Below the pieces are notes generated by a model that ran no database searches, was not told where the DNA came from, and saw only the letters and a program-made list of their open reading frames with translations. A DNA stretch of 64,000 bases from Anaerohalosphaeraceae bacterium (GTDB lineage: Bacteria; Planctomycetota; Phycisphaerae; Sedimentisphaerales; Anaerohalosphaeraceae): NCBI GenBank assembly GCA_037479115.1, contig JBBFLK010000002.1, positions 1 through 64,000 on the forward strand, given 5' to 3'. The translations under genes were made by a program, and so were the position numbers. This document shows, piece by piece, positions 16,397 to 25,709 of this stretch; position 1 is the first letter of the stretch, and each line of letters opens with the position of its first letter.

Positions 16397-19143
16397 AGGA
16401 AACCCGTCCCATTCATGCAGAACAGACAAAACTGCTCACAGAGGCAAAAACCCCCGTCTGGATGCGCCTCTGGATAGCCGCCGTTGTGGGGCTGGGGCTG
16501 ATTGTTTTCGGCATTTACAGTGCCACGCACATGGTCGCCGCAGGCGACACGTGGGTTGCTTTGGCCTGCGGAAGACACTTCGCCGAACACGGTGTCGATA
16601 CCGTCGAACCGTTCAGTTTCAACTCCCATCCGGCCGGTCCGACGGCGGAGGACATTCAAAAATGGCCGCGATGGGCGCAAATGCTCTGCAAACCTTTTTC
16701 TCTCGAAACCATTCAAAAATGGCACCCCACCGGCTGGATTAACCAGAACTGGCTTACCCATCTGCTTTTTTATAAATTGGTAACCTTTACCGCCCCCCCC
16801 GGAACGTACGAATACAACTGGCTGGTGTACTGGAAATTCGCCTTGTACATCCTGACAGCCTTTGCCGTGTACGGTGCTGCTCGGGTTTTGGGGGTCGGCC
16901 CCTTTTTGTCCCTTTCGGCCGCCTGCTTCGGTTTGGTCGTCGGACGCTCCTTCTTTGACATCCGTCCGGCGGGCTTTTCAAATTTTCTCACCCCGGTCTT
17001 CTTTCTCATTCTGGCACTGGCCGTCTATCGCAATATTCATTACATTTGGCTGCTGGTTCCCTTGGTGGTTTTCTGGGCCAATGTTCACGGCGGATATATC
17101 TACGTCTATGTGATGCTCGTGCCGTTCCTTGCCATTCACTTGCTGGGAGCCCTCCCGAAAAAGTGGAGTTTCGCACTCGGCTTCATCGGCCTCTGGTGGG
17201 TTCTTTACCTGCTCAGCCACAAGTTCCTGACCCACGAAGACTATGCACTCATCGCCGGCGCCAACCGCCAGACTGTTCAGACACCCTCCTTTCTCCTGAA
17301 TGGTTATGTCGCCTTTCTGCTGATTCTGTCCATCCTCGCAATCAGCTCGCTTTTTCTGCCTCCCGCCCTCAAGGGGGCTTTTTATCTGTTTTTCACCCTC
17401 AGCACACTGACGGTCTTTTTTGTCCTGTTTCTGCGGCTGCAGATTCTGATTCCTTACGACCGAATCACACCCGTTTACCATGAACGGTTTCGGTTCTTTG
17501 TCCAATCCTCTCAGTTGCAGTACCTCTTTGTCTTCCTTGTGGGTATCCTGTTTGTCTGGCTGACCGCCTGGAAAAAAAATCTTCTGGTTCTTTTGCCTGT
17601 CCCGAAAATTGCCGAAACCGCCGCGGCCTCTGCCGTCTCCTTCCTCGCCATGCTGCTGCTGAATCCATTCCGGTTAACCAATCTTACCCACACCTTTGAA
17701 ATCAGCATCAGCAAGCATGCCGAATCGTGGCGGCAGGTCAACGAATGGCGTCCGGCTTTCGACTGGCTGGACAAAACCCGCACCACCCCCAATCCGGTCG
17801 GCGATGAAGAGGCTTTCGCCGTTCTGTGTATTCTGACGGCTGTTCTTTTCCTCCTCTGGCTGGCTGTGTATGTTTCTCGTCCTCATCAGCCCGCTCCTTC
17901 AAAATCCCGTTTCAAAACCTCTCCAACACCGGAACCGGAACCTCTTCAGATTGACCTGGCCCTCTGGACACTGGCGGCGCTGACGCTGTATATGGCCGTT
18001 CAGTCCCGCCGCTTTATTGCCGTAGCAGGCCCGGGCGTTTGCCCCTTTGTCGCCCAGCTGCTTTCTCAAATCGGGAAAAAAATGAACCATCTTTTCCGGG
18101 AAAAGACATTTTGGACGGCCTTGCAGCAGCCGAAAATTCGCACGGCAGGATGGGCGGCCGTCACCATTGTCCTTGCTGGACTGACGCTTTATTGGGGGCT
18201 CGTGTACAAACGCATCTACCTGGACCCCTGGCCCAACGACCCTGTCCGCGATTCTCTGTTCATGCGGATGACGGCCTCCAACCTCAAACCCTTCGAAGTC
18301 TGCGACTTCATCAACGGCAATCACCTGCAGGGGCGAATGTTCAACTACTGGACCGAAGGCGGAGCCCTCGCTTTCGGGCAAAAACCCGATGAAAAAACCG
18401 GACGCATTCCTCTGCAGCTCTTTATGGACGGCCGGGCTCAGGCGGCTTACAACCACGACAAATACGAATACTGGCAGCTGATTTTTTCCGGCGGTCCGGA
18501 CGCCATCAGAAGCGGCGGTCAAAACCTCAACTACGCCTCCATCGGCGAATGGATCAGCCGGGAACTGCGGAAAAACGACGTCTGGATTATCTCCATGCCG
18601 ACCCATCAGGCCCCCACAGTTTTTATGCAGGCTATCCTTCGTTCGCCCGACTGGAAAACGGTTTATCTGGACACCTGCCAGCAGCTCGTGGCGGATATTC
18701 AAAGCCCGCAGGGAAAAGAACTGGCCGAAGCCATCCTTTCTCAAAAGGCCTTCTTCCCTGATGAGCTGTCCAGACACTTAAGCACCGCCATGCTGATTTT
18801 AGAGACCCAAAATACCCCTTATCTGCCGCAAATGGCCGAACACGCCGCACGAGGATTCCGGCTGCGTCCCTGCGCCTCCTCGTATATGGTCCTCCAAAAT
18901 GCTATGCAGTGGCCCCCTTTCCGTGAACAGGGCCGACAAATCATCAAAGAGTTTTTCGAAGATGTCTGCCGCCGCCAAAATGAATTAAGACGACAGGCCG
19001 GCTTTGCCGAGATTCTCACCGTCGCCGGGTTTGCCGCGGACTATCTGGCCAGGACTGAACCCGAACATCGAACCCGCTACCAGCAGTTCCTCCAGGAATT
19101 CCGGAAAGAAGCCGACCGATTCATGAAACAGGCAGTCTGGTAA
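16384..19143 (+). CDS. Large polytopic membrane protein, possible GT-C glycosyltransferase-like
   Basis: The protein has 919 residues. About ten to twelve hydrophobic segments fill residues ~28-610, and a soluble region of ~300 residues follows. The early outside loop contains GDTWVALACGRHFAEHGVDTVEPFSF and, later, NQNWLTHLLFY, resembling the first loop of GT-C/mannosyltransferase-like planctomycete proteins, where an acidic pair sits after helix 1. No clear DxD-type motif is recognised. The start overlaps the aminotransferase stop region and lacks a clear ribosome site; an in-frame ATG at 16462 is an alternative. The next gene is a GT2 glycosyltransferase one base downstream, so a polyprenyl-phosphate-sugar/transfer pair is plausible but unproven. 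Confidence 0.7.
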   Translation: MAFIKETRPIHAEQTKLLTEAKTPVWMRLWIAAVVGLGLIVFGIYSATHMVAAGDTWVALACGRHFAEHGVDTVEPFSFNSHPAGPTAEDIQKWPRWAQMLCKPFSLETIQKWHPTGWINQNWLTHLLFYKLVTFTAPPGTYEYNWLVYWKFALYILTAFAVYGAARVLGVGPFLSLSAACFGLVVGRSFFDIRPAGFSNFLTPVFFLILALAVYRNIHYIWLLVPLVVFWANVHGGYIYVYVMLVPFLAIHLLGALPKKWSFALGFIGLWWVLYLLSHKFLTHEDYALIAGANRQTVQTPSFLLNGYVAFLLILSILAISSLFLPPALKGAFYLFFTLSTLTVFFVLFLRLQILIPYDRITPVYHERFRFFVQSSQLQYLFVFLVGILFVWLTAWKKNLLVLLPVPKIAETAAASAVSFLAMLLLNPFRLTNLTHTFEISISKHAESWRQVNEWRPAFDWLDKTRTTPNPVGDEEAFAVLCILTAVLFLLWLAVYVSRPHQPAPSKSRFKTSPTPEPEPLQIDLALWTLAALTLYMAVQSRRFIAVAGPGVCPFVAQLLSQIGKKMNHLFREKTFWTALQQPKIRTAGWAAVTIVLAGLTLYWGLVYKRIYLDPWPNDPVRDSLFMRMTASNLKPFEVCDFINGNHLQGRMFNYWTEGGALAFGQKPDEKTGRIPLQLFMDGRAQAAYNHDKYEYWQLIFSGGPDAIRSGGQNLNYASIGEWISRELRKNDVWIISMPTHQAPTVFMQAILRSPDWKTVYLDTCQQLVADIQSPQGKELAEAILSQKAFFPDELSRHLSTAMLILETQNTPYLPQMAEHAARGFRLRPCASSYMVLQNAMQWPPFREQGRQIIKEFFEDVCRRQNELRRQAGFAEILTVAGFAADYLARTEPEHRTRYQQFLQEFRKEADRFMKQAVW

Positions 19144-19144
19144 T

Positions 19145-19882
19145 ATGAGCACGAAACCCACTCCATCCTCCGCCGTCTCTTCGTTCCGCTCCATCAGCGT
19201 CTTTTTCCCCTGCTTCAATGAGCGGGAAAATCTTGAGCCGCTGGTTCACCAGGCCGTTCAGGTGCTGGACAAAATGGGCCTGGATTATGAGATTATCATT
19301 GTCGACGACGGCAGCACAGACGGCACCGGAGCCCTGGCGGATGCCTTAGCCGCCGGCAATTCCCGCATCAGAGTCATTCATCATCCCGTCAACAAAGGAT
19401 ACGGCGCCGCCCTTCAAAGCGGCTTTCGCGCCGCCTCCAAAGAGCTGGTCTTTTATACCGACGGCGACCGCCAGTTCGACCTGAATGAACTGCCTCCGCT
19501 TTTGCCCCTTATCGAACAATACGACATCGTCAGCTGCTATCGGCTGAACCGCCAGGAAGGCTGGATTCGCCGCTTTAACGGCTTTGCATGGACCCGTCTG
19601 GTCTGCCTGCTCTTCCATCTGAACCTGAAGGACATTGACTGTTCATTTAAGCTTTACAAACGCAAAATCTTTGACGGAATGCCCCTGGTCAGTACCGGCG
19701 CCCTGATAGACACGGAAGTGCTTGCCAGGGCCGTCCGAAAGGGATATACCATCAGACAGGTGGGCGTACACCACTACCCCCGGCGGGCCGGAAAAGCCAC
19801 CGGGGCGAAACTGCGGGTCATTGCCAGGGCCTTTTATGAATTATTCAAACTTCGAAAAACCATCTTAAAACAACAGCCATGA
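19145..19882 (+). CDS. Family 2 glycosyltransferase, DPM1/polyprenyl-phosphate sugar synthase-like
   Basis: The protein has 245 residues. The GT-A fold is clear: FFPCFNERENLEPLV at the nucleotide-binding start, VDDGSTDGT, NKGYGAALQSGF, then the metal-binding TDGDRQFD (DxD-type). It resembles dolichyl/undecaprenyl-phosphate mannose or glucose synthases in lacking the large C-terminal membrane domain. It would charge a lipid carrier with a sugar, which the preceding membrane protein could then use. Its TGA overlaps the alr start as ATGA. Confidence 0.88.
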   Translation: MSTKPTPSSAVSSFRSISVFFPCFNERENLEPLVHQAVQVLDKMGLDYEIIIVDDGSTDGTGALADALAAGNSRIRVIHHPVNKGYGAALQSGFRAASKELVFYTDGDRQFDLNELPPLLPLIEQYDIVSCYRLNRQEGWIRRFNGFAWTRLVCLLFHLNLKDIDCSFKLYKRKIFDGMPLVSTGALIDTEVLARAVRKGYTIRQVGVHHYPRRAGKATGAKLRVIARAFYELFKLRKTILKQQP

Positions 19883-21030
19883 AGGTGTACCGAGACCAGT
19901 CGTTTATTCGTCCGGACCTGCAGGCCCATCTCTATTCCGAACGGCTGCTGGACAATGTCAGGGCCCTGCGGGGACTTTGTGCGCCGACAACCCGATTTTG
20001 TGCCGTCGTAAAGGCCAACGCCTACGGTCACGGCATCCGGGAAGTGGTCAACATTCTCAAAAACGGCCCGGTCGATTTCTTCGCCGTCGCCACCTTTTAT
20101 GAAGCCCTGCATATCCGCCCTCTGGTCCACCGCCAATCCATTCTGATTCTCGAACCGATTCATCCCGCCCAGCCCGCCGAGCAAATCCGCGCCTGTGCCG
20201 CCGCCGGATTTCACTGCGTCCTGGCCTCGCTCGAAGGACTCGACTGGGCGGGAAAAGCCCTGGCCGGTACAGACCGCATCCTTCCGGTCCACCTAAATAT
20301 CGAAACCGGTATGGGACGATGCGGAATGCCGCCGGAAGAAGCCGCCGTCCTCCTGGGTCGGCTGCGCAGCCAGACGATGCTTCGGCTGGCGGGAGTTTTC
20401 ACGCACTATGCAACCGCTGACGATGACGACATCAGCTTCGCCTGGGAGCAGCACAGACGGTTCGAAACGTTCCTGCAGGAACAGCAGCTCAAAGACCGAC
20501 CCGACTTGCTCATTCATTCCTGCAACAGCGCCGCCACGCTCAAAATGCCGCCGGCCCATTACACCATGGTTCGATGCGGCATCTCCATGTACGGATACTA
20601 TTCCAGACCGATGAGCCGTCCCCCAATTCCCCTCAAACCCGTCCTGAAACTGCAGGCCCCGCTGACCCTGATTAAGAAAATTAAAGCCGGAGAATCCGTC
20701 GGATACGGCAGGTCTTTTATGGCCAAACGCGACACCCTGGCGGCCATCGTCCCCCTCGGATACGCCGACGGATACCGCCGGGCTTTCTCCAATAAGGCCG
20801 TAATGAAACTGGGCGACCGTTTCATCCCCGTTATCGGCAGAGTCTGCATGGATCAGCTGATTGTGGACGTCACGGATGTCCCGAATGTCCAGACCGGCCA
20901 AATGGTCACTGTAATTGATGATGACCATCAGTCTCCCTGCGGAGTGTATGCCCTGGCGGAACTGGCGGATACCATCTGTTATGAAATCCTTACGATGATA
21001 CACGCACACGTAAACCGAATCGTCCATTAA
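19879..21030 (+). CDS. alr: Alanine racemase
   Basis: Alr interconverts L- and D-alanine for peptidoglycan. It has 383 residues. The N-terminal TIM barrel carries the PLP Lys45 in VVKANAYGHG. The beta domain contains ESVGYGRSF near residue 275, with the catalytic Tyr, and PLGYADGYRR. IGRVCMDQLIVDVT is another hallmark. It is translationally coupled to the glycosyltransferase upstream and the D-Ala product links the run to cell-wall synthesis. Confidence 0.97.
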   Translation: MKVYRDQSFIRPDLQAHLYSERLLDNVRALRGLCAPTTRFCAVVKANAYGHGIREVVNILKNGPVDFFAVATFYEALHIRPLVHRQSILILEPIHPAQPAEQIRACAAAGFHCVLASLEGLDWAGKALAGTDRILPVHLNIETGMGRCGMPPEEAAVLLGRLRSQTMLRLAGVFTHYATADDDDISFAWEQHRRFETFLQEQQLKDRPDLLIHSCNSAATLKMPPAHYTMVRCGISMYGYYSRPMSRPPIPLKPVLKLQAPLTLIKKIKAGESVGYGRSFMAKRDTLAAIVPLGYADGYRRAFSNKAVMKLGDRFIPVIGRVCMDQLIVDVTDVPNVQTGQMVTVIDDDHQSPCGVYALAELADTICYEILTMIHAHVNRIVH

Positions 21031-21041
21031 AGGCCTCCGCT

Positions 21042-23003
21042 ATGACTGTCTCCGAACAGCAAGGTTCCAATCTTTTCGTGTACGGCTCCCTCCGGGAACC
21101 TTCTATCTTTGAATCCGTCTGCGGCTTGAGTTTTACTCTCAAACCCTCCCGTGTTCAGCCCGGCCAGACCCTCTTTGCCGAACTGGCGATTCTGAACGGT
21201 TATCGGCGGGTCAGCCCCGACAATGTCTATTTCTATGCCATCCCTGAGCCGGCGGCCAAAATCGAAGGGTTTGTCATTTACAACCTGCCCGACGAGGCCC
21301 TGCGGGAAATCGACCGCTACGAAGGCAAACTCTACGAACGTGAAACCGTTACCGTCAATACCGCCAACGGCCCCGTCCAGGCCTTCGCCTACCTGGCCAG
21401 CCCGAAATCCATGAAGAAGAAGTTCGGCGACCGCTTCCATGTCAATCTCATTCACGAATTGTGGCTTCGAAGACGAATCGAACGGTTTTTTGAAACTCAT
21501 ACACGCCCAGGCGAAGAGTCGATGGACGCCGACATCGAGCGGCGGGCCCGTCGAGAACTGCTCGGTACAACGGAGCGGGACCTGGTCATCACCCATCTCG
21601 GGCGGGCCGCCGTCAGCGATTACGCCCTCGAACAGGAGCTCAGCCGTCCGATTCCTTCCATCCGGCATCTCTACAGCAATCCCGCTGTAAAACCCTATTT
21701 TGAAAACTACATCCACCTGGTCGTCAAACAAGTCCTGCTCAACCAATTCGAATGGCATCTCTACCATCGATTCCGGTTTGAACTGAACCGTCTCTGTCCC
21801 AATCGCCGCTACTATACCCGCATCCTGAGCATTTTGATTGCCCTCCGGATGATTAATACCAACGTCTCCGTCGTCAATCTTGTCCTGCGCCGCTGTCTGG
21901 AGACCCTGCCTGCCGACGGAACATATGATTTAATTGACTATGTGAAATACGGTGTACAGGCCGCGGACAACATCTTTGATGCCCGTGTCGCCCGAAGTGA
22001 AATCTCTCGAATCCGGCAGAATCTTCAGCCCGGACTGGTCCCGATGGGGGCAGAGATGGAATTAAGCAATCTCGGCTACCGCGCCGTAGCGGAGCACATC
22101 GAAAACGAAGACCCCGTTTTTGACGGCTTTCGCTATTTCTCCGATTTCGCACTCGATGTGCTTAGCTGGAAACTCGGCGGGTACATCGACAACCATTCCG
22201 GAGAACCTGAACCGGGCATTCGCGGTTTTCTCGAATTAGCCCCCGGGCGGCTCAACATCCTCGGAGAGGTCTCCAAACCTGCTACAGACGACCCATGGGT
22301 GCTCAATCAGCTGATTCGGGAGACCGCATCCTTCTATCCCGCCCGACCGCACAGTCTGCATCTGTCCTTTCAGCTGCGCCGCTATCAGCTTGGAAAACAG
22401 ACCGTCCTGCCGCTGGGGTTTGTCCAATGCCTGCTGGCCATGGGCGGAGGCGTTCGCAAAGAAGGAAACCGGATATGGATATCCCGAATGGAACACGACG
22501 AAATCATTCGGTATCGCCCCACCGAGGAACTCGTCTTTGCCCAGACCAGCAGAAGACGATGGCGGCTGGATGACCCCTATCTCGAAGACGGCCGCCTCGC
22601 CTCGGAACCCGCCTATGTCCAACAGTACAAGTTCATCCGTCTGGACCCCCAAAACAATTATGAACCCCTGATTCTCGCCCTAAAAGGAATTCAGTTGTCG
22701 ATAAACCCCGGAGACTATCTGACCGCTGAACAGATGGCCGCCAGTCCGAAACTCCGGCAGGAATATGCAGACCTTAAGGCGTGGGCAGCTCGGCCCGACC
22801 CCATCGACGAAAAAACCAAACAGGCCTTTCTGGGCGCTGTTTATGACGGCCTGATGCACGAACGCCACCGCCGCCCTTACCACAAGCAGCACTATATCGA
22901 ATGGGCTATGGAGGCAATCAATACCCAGATTCAGTGCTTTAACGAACTGGTCGAACAGACCCGCAGTAAAGCATCCGACGAGACTGCTACAAAACAGATT
23001 TAA
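21042..23003 (+). CDS. Fusion of gamma-glutamylcyclotransferase-like and putative amidoligase-like domains
   Basis: The protein has 653 residues. Residues ~10-125 match the GGCT/AIG2-like fold: LFVYGSLR at 11-18, a middle FAEL/GYRRV strand and the acidic helix EIDRYEGKLYERETV, whose Glu94 fits the catalytic Glu. Residues ~130-325 are helical and unrecognised. Residues ~333-600 show GAEMELS (336-342), ILGEVSKPATDDPW and a PHSLHLSFQL strand. This order (G-x-E-x-E, E-V-S-x-P, H-x-H-S-like) resembles glutamine-synthetase-fold carboxylate-amine ligases (GCS2/amidoligases). The second assignment is tentative. It sits 11 bases after alr and overlaps mdh tail-to-tail by 17 bases. Confidence 0.65.
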   Translation: MTVSEQQGSNLFVYGSLREPSIFESVCGLSFTLKPSRVQPGQTLFAELAILNGYRRVSPDNVYFYAIPEPAAKIEGFVIYNLPDEALREIDRYEGKLYERETVTVNTANGPVQAFAYLASPKSMKKKFGDRFHVNLIHELWLRRRIERFFETHTRPGEESMDADIERRARRELLGTTERDLVITHLGRAAVSDYALEQELSRPIPSIRHLYSNPAVKPYFENYIHLVVKQVLLNQFEWHLYHRFRFELNRLCPNRRYYTRILSILIALRMINTNVSVVNLVLRRCLETLPADGTYDLIDYVKYGVQAADNIFDARVARSEISRIRQNLQPGLVPMGAEMELSNLGYRAVAEHIENEDPVFDGFRYFSDFALDVLSWKLGGYIDNHSGEPEPGIRGFLELAPGRLNILGEVSKPATDDPWVLNQLIRETASFYPARPHSLHLSFQLRRYQLGKQTVLPLGFVQCLLAMGGGVRKEGNRIWISRMEHDEIIRYRPTEELVFAQTSRRRWRLDDPYLEDGRLASEPAYVQQYKFIRLDPQNNYEPLILALKGIQLSINPGDYLTAEQMAASPKLRQEYADLKAWAARPDPIDEKTKQAFLGAVYDGLMHERHRRPYHKQHYIEWAMEAINTQIQCFNELVEQTRSKASDETATKQI

Positions 23004-23916
23004 GCTTTTCAACAAGGGCTTTGACCCGCGCAACCGAGGCATCAAACGCCTTCTGCTCCTCTTCGGTCAGGTCAAACTCCATCACCTTTTCGACTCCCCT
23101 GGCTCCGAGCACCGCCGGCACACCGACAAACGCCCCGCCCACCCCATATTCCTTCTCACAATAGGCACAGCAGCACAGCAGCGCTTTCTCATCCCGAAGA
23201 ATGGCTTCCGCCATTCGGACAGCCCCCGCCGCAGGGGCATAATAGGCACTGGTTCCCAGAAGATTAACAATCTCAATCCCACCGTTCCGTGTCCGCTCAA
23301 CCAGTTTCTGAATCGTGGAGGCATCCATCAATTCCGTCAAAGGCACTCCCCCGACCGTTGTATAGCGCGGCAGCGGCACCATATCATCCCCGTGTCCGCC
23401 AAGCAGAATCCCGCAAACCTGACTGACGGAGACATTCAGCTGCTGGGCGATAAAAGCCGCAAAACGGGCCGAATCAAGAACCCCGGCCATCCCCATCACC
23501 CGCCTGTGTTCAAATCGGCTTACGGCAGCCGCCGCATACACCATTGCATCAAGCGGATTGCACACGACAATTATGAACGCATTCGGACTGGTGCGGACAA
23601 CCTGCTGCGTTACACTTCGGACAATCTCGGCATTTTTGAACAGAAGGTCGTCGCGGCTCATTCCCGGCTTGCGGGGCAGACCGCTGGTGATAATCACAAT
23701 ATCGCTTCCGGCCGCCGCATCCCAATCGGTTGTTCCGCGGATACGGCCCGTAAACGGATATACCCCCGCCGATTGGGCCATATCGAGGGCCTTCCCTTCC
23801 GCCAGCCCGGGAACAATGTCCACCAAAACAATATCTCCCAAATTACGGCCGGCCGCAATAAACGCCGCCGTCGCCCCCACATTTCCCGCACCGACAATCG
23901 TTATTTTCGCTCTCAC
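22987..23916 (-). CDS. mdh: Malate dehydrogenase (LDH-like type)
   Basis: Mdh is an NAD-dependent oxidoreductase of malate/oxaloacetate. It has 309 residues. The Rossmann start is ITIVGAGNVGATAAF and the NAD-specific Asp is in LVDIVPG. The substrate loop GLPRKPGMSRDDLL has Arg in the position that selects malate over lactate. VVCNPLDAM and the catalytic His in GGHGDDMVPL follow. The start is GTG with GAGGAAA upstream. CCCAYCEKEYG is an unusual Cys cluster near residue 250. Its 3' end overlaps the convergent fusion gene. Confidence 0.95.
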   Translation of the reverse strand: MRAKITIVGAGNVGATAAFIAAGRNLGDIVLVDIVPGLAEGKALDMAQSAGVYPFTGRIRGTTDWDAAAGSDIVIITSGLPRKPGMSRDDLLFKNAEIVRSVTQQVVRTSPNAFIIVVCNPLDAMVYAAAAVSRFEHRRVMGMAGVLDSARFAAFIAQQLNVSVSQVCGILLGGHGDDMVPLPRYTTVGGVPLTELMDASTIQKLVERTRNGGIEIVNLLGTSAYYAPAAGAVRMAEAILRDEKALLCCCAYCEKEYGVGGAFVGVPAVLGARGVEKVMEFDLTEEEQKAFDASVARVKALVEKLKSVL

Positions 23917-24037
23917 AATCTATTTCCTCTCTATAATGTTCTGTTTGACCAATCAATCGGCTCGTTATTATAAAGCACGAACAGAGGAATACAAGTTGTC
24001 CGTCCGGCGCTGCTCCCTTCACAACTTCCTTACGATT

Positions 24038-24079
24038 GATAACTGATAACTGATAACTGATAACTGACGACTGATAACT
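24038..24079 (+). repeat. Tandem 7-base repeat (GATAACT)
   Basis: Six adjacent units of GATAACT; the fifth is GACGACT, and the rest are identical. It lies in the 351-base gap between mdh and mltA, which otherwise holds only a terminator at 24167-24197. No gene is seen in the gap. The array is too short and unspaced for CRISPR. Confidence 0.9.
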
Positions 24080-24166
24080 GTTCTTTCTCCTGCTTTCCAG
24101 ACGTGGCTGCCGCTTACCGCCCGCTTCTGAGGGCTCAATAGCCGCTTCGGCGGCCGCTGTCCCCTC

Positions 24167-24197
24167 AAAAAAAAGCCCCGAGCCAAAAGCCCGGGGC
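24167..24197 (-). terminator. Intrinsic terminator of mltA
   Basis: GCCCCGAGC (24175-24183) pairs with GCCCGGGGC (24189-24197), one mismatch, loop CAAAA. On the minus strand it is followed by eight U (24167-24174), 70 bases beyond the mltA stop. Confidence 0.88.
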
Positions 24198-24267
24198 CAA
24201 AACATTCATTCTTTTTCCTCAGTTCCCTGACAACCGGCTGCAGAAAACCAGCAATGAAGCAGTCCTT

Positions 24268-25506
24268 TTAATTTTTCACAGGCAAAATAGGAGGCGTCGG
24301 CTGCGGAACAGATGTTTGCTTGACAAACAAATAATACAGCTGACCTTCCTCATAAACCTGTCCGGCCATCTGTCCGGCCTGATCGCCGACTCCCATATAC
24401 ACATCACACCGTCCGGGCGCCCGAATCGCACCGCCTGTGTCCTGGTCCAGAGCAAAACCGGTATAAGGGGCTTTGACTGTCCGTGTGCCTGCCGGACGCG
24501 GCAGAACCGTCTTCAAAAAGGCCAGACACCCGCGAGGATAAATCGACTTATCCGTCGCGATCGTCCGAAGCGGCGTCACCGGCTCATTGAGACTTCCGCG
24601 GGGGTTGCCCTGCTCTATCCGGAAAAAGATATACCGGGGATTGCGATAGATATATTTGTCTATCTGGTCCGGATTGGCCTTGAAATAATCAATCATCGCT
24701 TTCAGACTCATTCCGGACGCCGGCACCACGCCGTCCCGAATCATTTCCTGAGCCACACTGTTGTACTCATGCCCGTTGTTGGCCGCATAACCGAGCGTAA
24801 TCTGCTTGCCGTCCGGCAGCCGCAGAATGGCCGACCCCTGAACATGGGCAATATACACCTCAAACGGGTCCGCCAGCCAGGCAATCTCCTGCCCTTTCAG
24901 CATTCCGCTCTGCTCAATCTCACGCCGGGACGGATACGGAACAATCGCCCCGTTCGGCATCTTCCGCCCAAGAATTTCTCCGTTGGGCCCCTTCACCAAA
25001 TCCTCCGGCTGTTTGTAAAGCGGATAGCGATACCGCGAATCCGCTTTCAGCGAGCCCTCAAAAACCGGCGTGTAGTACCCTGTGAATAGCACCGTTCCCC
25101 TGTCGTCACATCCGACGGACTGGTAGAAATCAAACCGCTCCAGAATTGCCCTTTCCAGCGCTTTGCCTCGAAGCCCCTGGTCCAGCAGATTAGCCATCGT
25201 CCTTAAGGAATCCACCGCCATTTGGTGGGTAATCTCCCCCTGCGGGAAGAATTGCCGGCTGGAAGGCTTTGACAAATAGCTTAGACTGTGATCAATTGCC
25301 TTTCGCAAATCCGCCGTGTCATAGCAAGCCAGACTGATGTCCGGGATCATCGCCGGGTCCGTAATCTTCCGAAGAGCATACTGCCCGGGCGGCAGCTGCC
25401 GGTCATACTGGGGGGCCTCCAGTTCCCGTGCCGTTTTACATCCGCCTACTGCCAAAACCGCCCATAACACCCCAGATACCGCCAAAAGCCATCCGCGAAT
25501 CCTCAT
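24268..25506 (-). CDS. mltA: Membrane-bound lytic murein transglycosylase A, lipoprotein
   Basis: MltA cleaves peptidoglycan glycan strands, leaving 1,6-anhydro-MurNAc ends, at the inner face of the outer membrane. The signal peptide ends in lipobox VGGC at Cys23. The MltA barrel shows LFTGYYTPVFEGS, YPSRREIE, AWLADPFEVYIAHVQGSA and YAANNGHEYNSV. The C-terminal 3D domain DQDTGGAIRAPGRCDVYMG contains the catalytic Asp. Length 412 is usual. The ATG at 25506 has GGAG five bases upstream, preferred over a GTG six bases earlier. A strong promoter and a terminator make it a single-gene unit. Confidence 0.95.
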   Translation of the reverse strand: MRIRGWLLAVSGVLWAVLAVGGCKTARELEAPQYDRQLPPGQYALRKITDPAMIPDISLACYDTADLRKAIDHSLSYLSKPSSRQFFPQGEITHQMAVDSLRTMANLLDQGLRGKALERAILERFDFYQSVGCDDRGTVLFTGYYTPVFEGSLKADSRYRYPLYKQPEDLVKGPNGEILGRKMPNGAIVPYPSRREIEQSGMLKGQEIAWLADPFEVYIAHVQGSAILRLPDGKQITLGYAANNGHEYNSVAQEMIRDGVVPASGMSLKAMIDYFKANPDQIDKYIYRNPRYIFFRIEQGNPRGSLNEPVTPLRTIATDKSIYPRGCLAFLKTVLPRPAGTRTVKAPYTGFALDQDTGGAIRAPGRCDVYMGVGDQAGQMAGQVYEEGQLYYLFVKQTSVPQPTPPILPVKN

Positions 25507-25560
25507 AGTCACTCCGTTGATTTATCTTCCACTAACTTTCATTTTTCCAAAGGGTTAAAG

Positions 25561-25589
25561 ATAATAGTCGTCCCGGCTCATTTCGTCAA
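25561..25589 (-). promoter_or_regulatory. Predicted promoter of mltA
   Basis: On the minus strand TTGACG (25584-25589) and TATTAT (25561-25566) are 17 bases apart, about 55 bases ahead of the mltA ATG. Confidence 0.65.
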
Positions 25590-25640
25590 GTCTCCTTATA
25601 TAAATCGCCCTGCCGGCGGCAAAACCTTGAGAGAAAAAGA

Positions 25641-25668
25641 TTGACAAAAAGAGCGTTTTTCGGACAAT
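25641..25668 (+). promoter_or_regulatory. Predicted promoter of the glycine-zipper lipoprotein gene
   Basis: TTGACA (25641-25646) is followed after 16 bases by GACAAT (25663-25668), about 40 bases ahead of the ATG. It is divergent from the mltA promoter. Confidence 0.5.
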
Positions 25669-25709
25669 TCAGAGCAGAAACAACCTTCATTACGGAAAGG
25701 ATACTCACG

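Noticed and set aside
24038-24079. Short repeat array as CRISPR
   Set aside because: The units are 7 bases with no spacers and no cas genes nearby.
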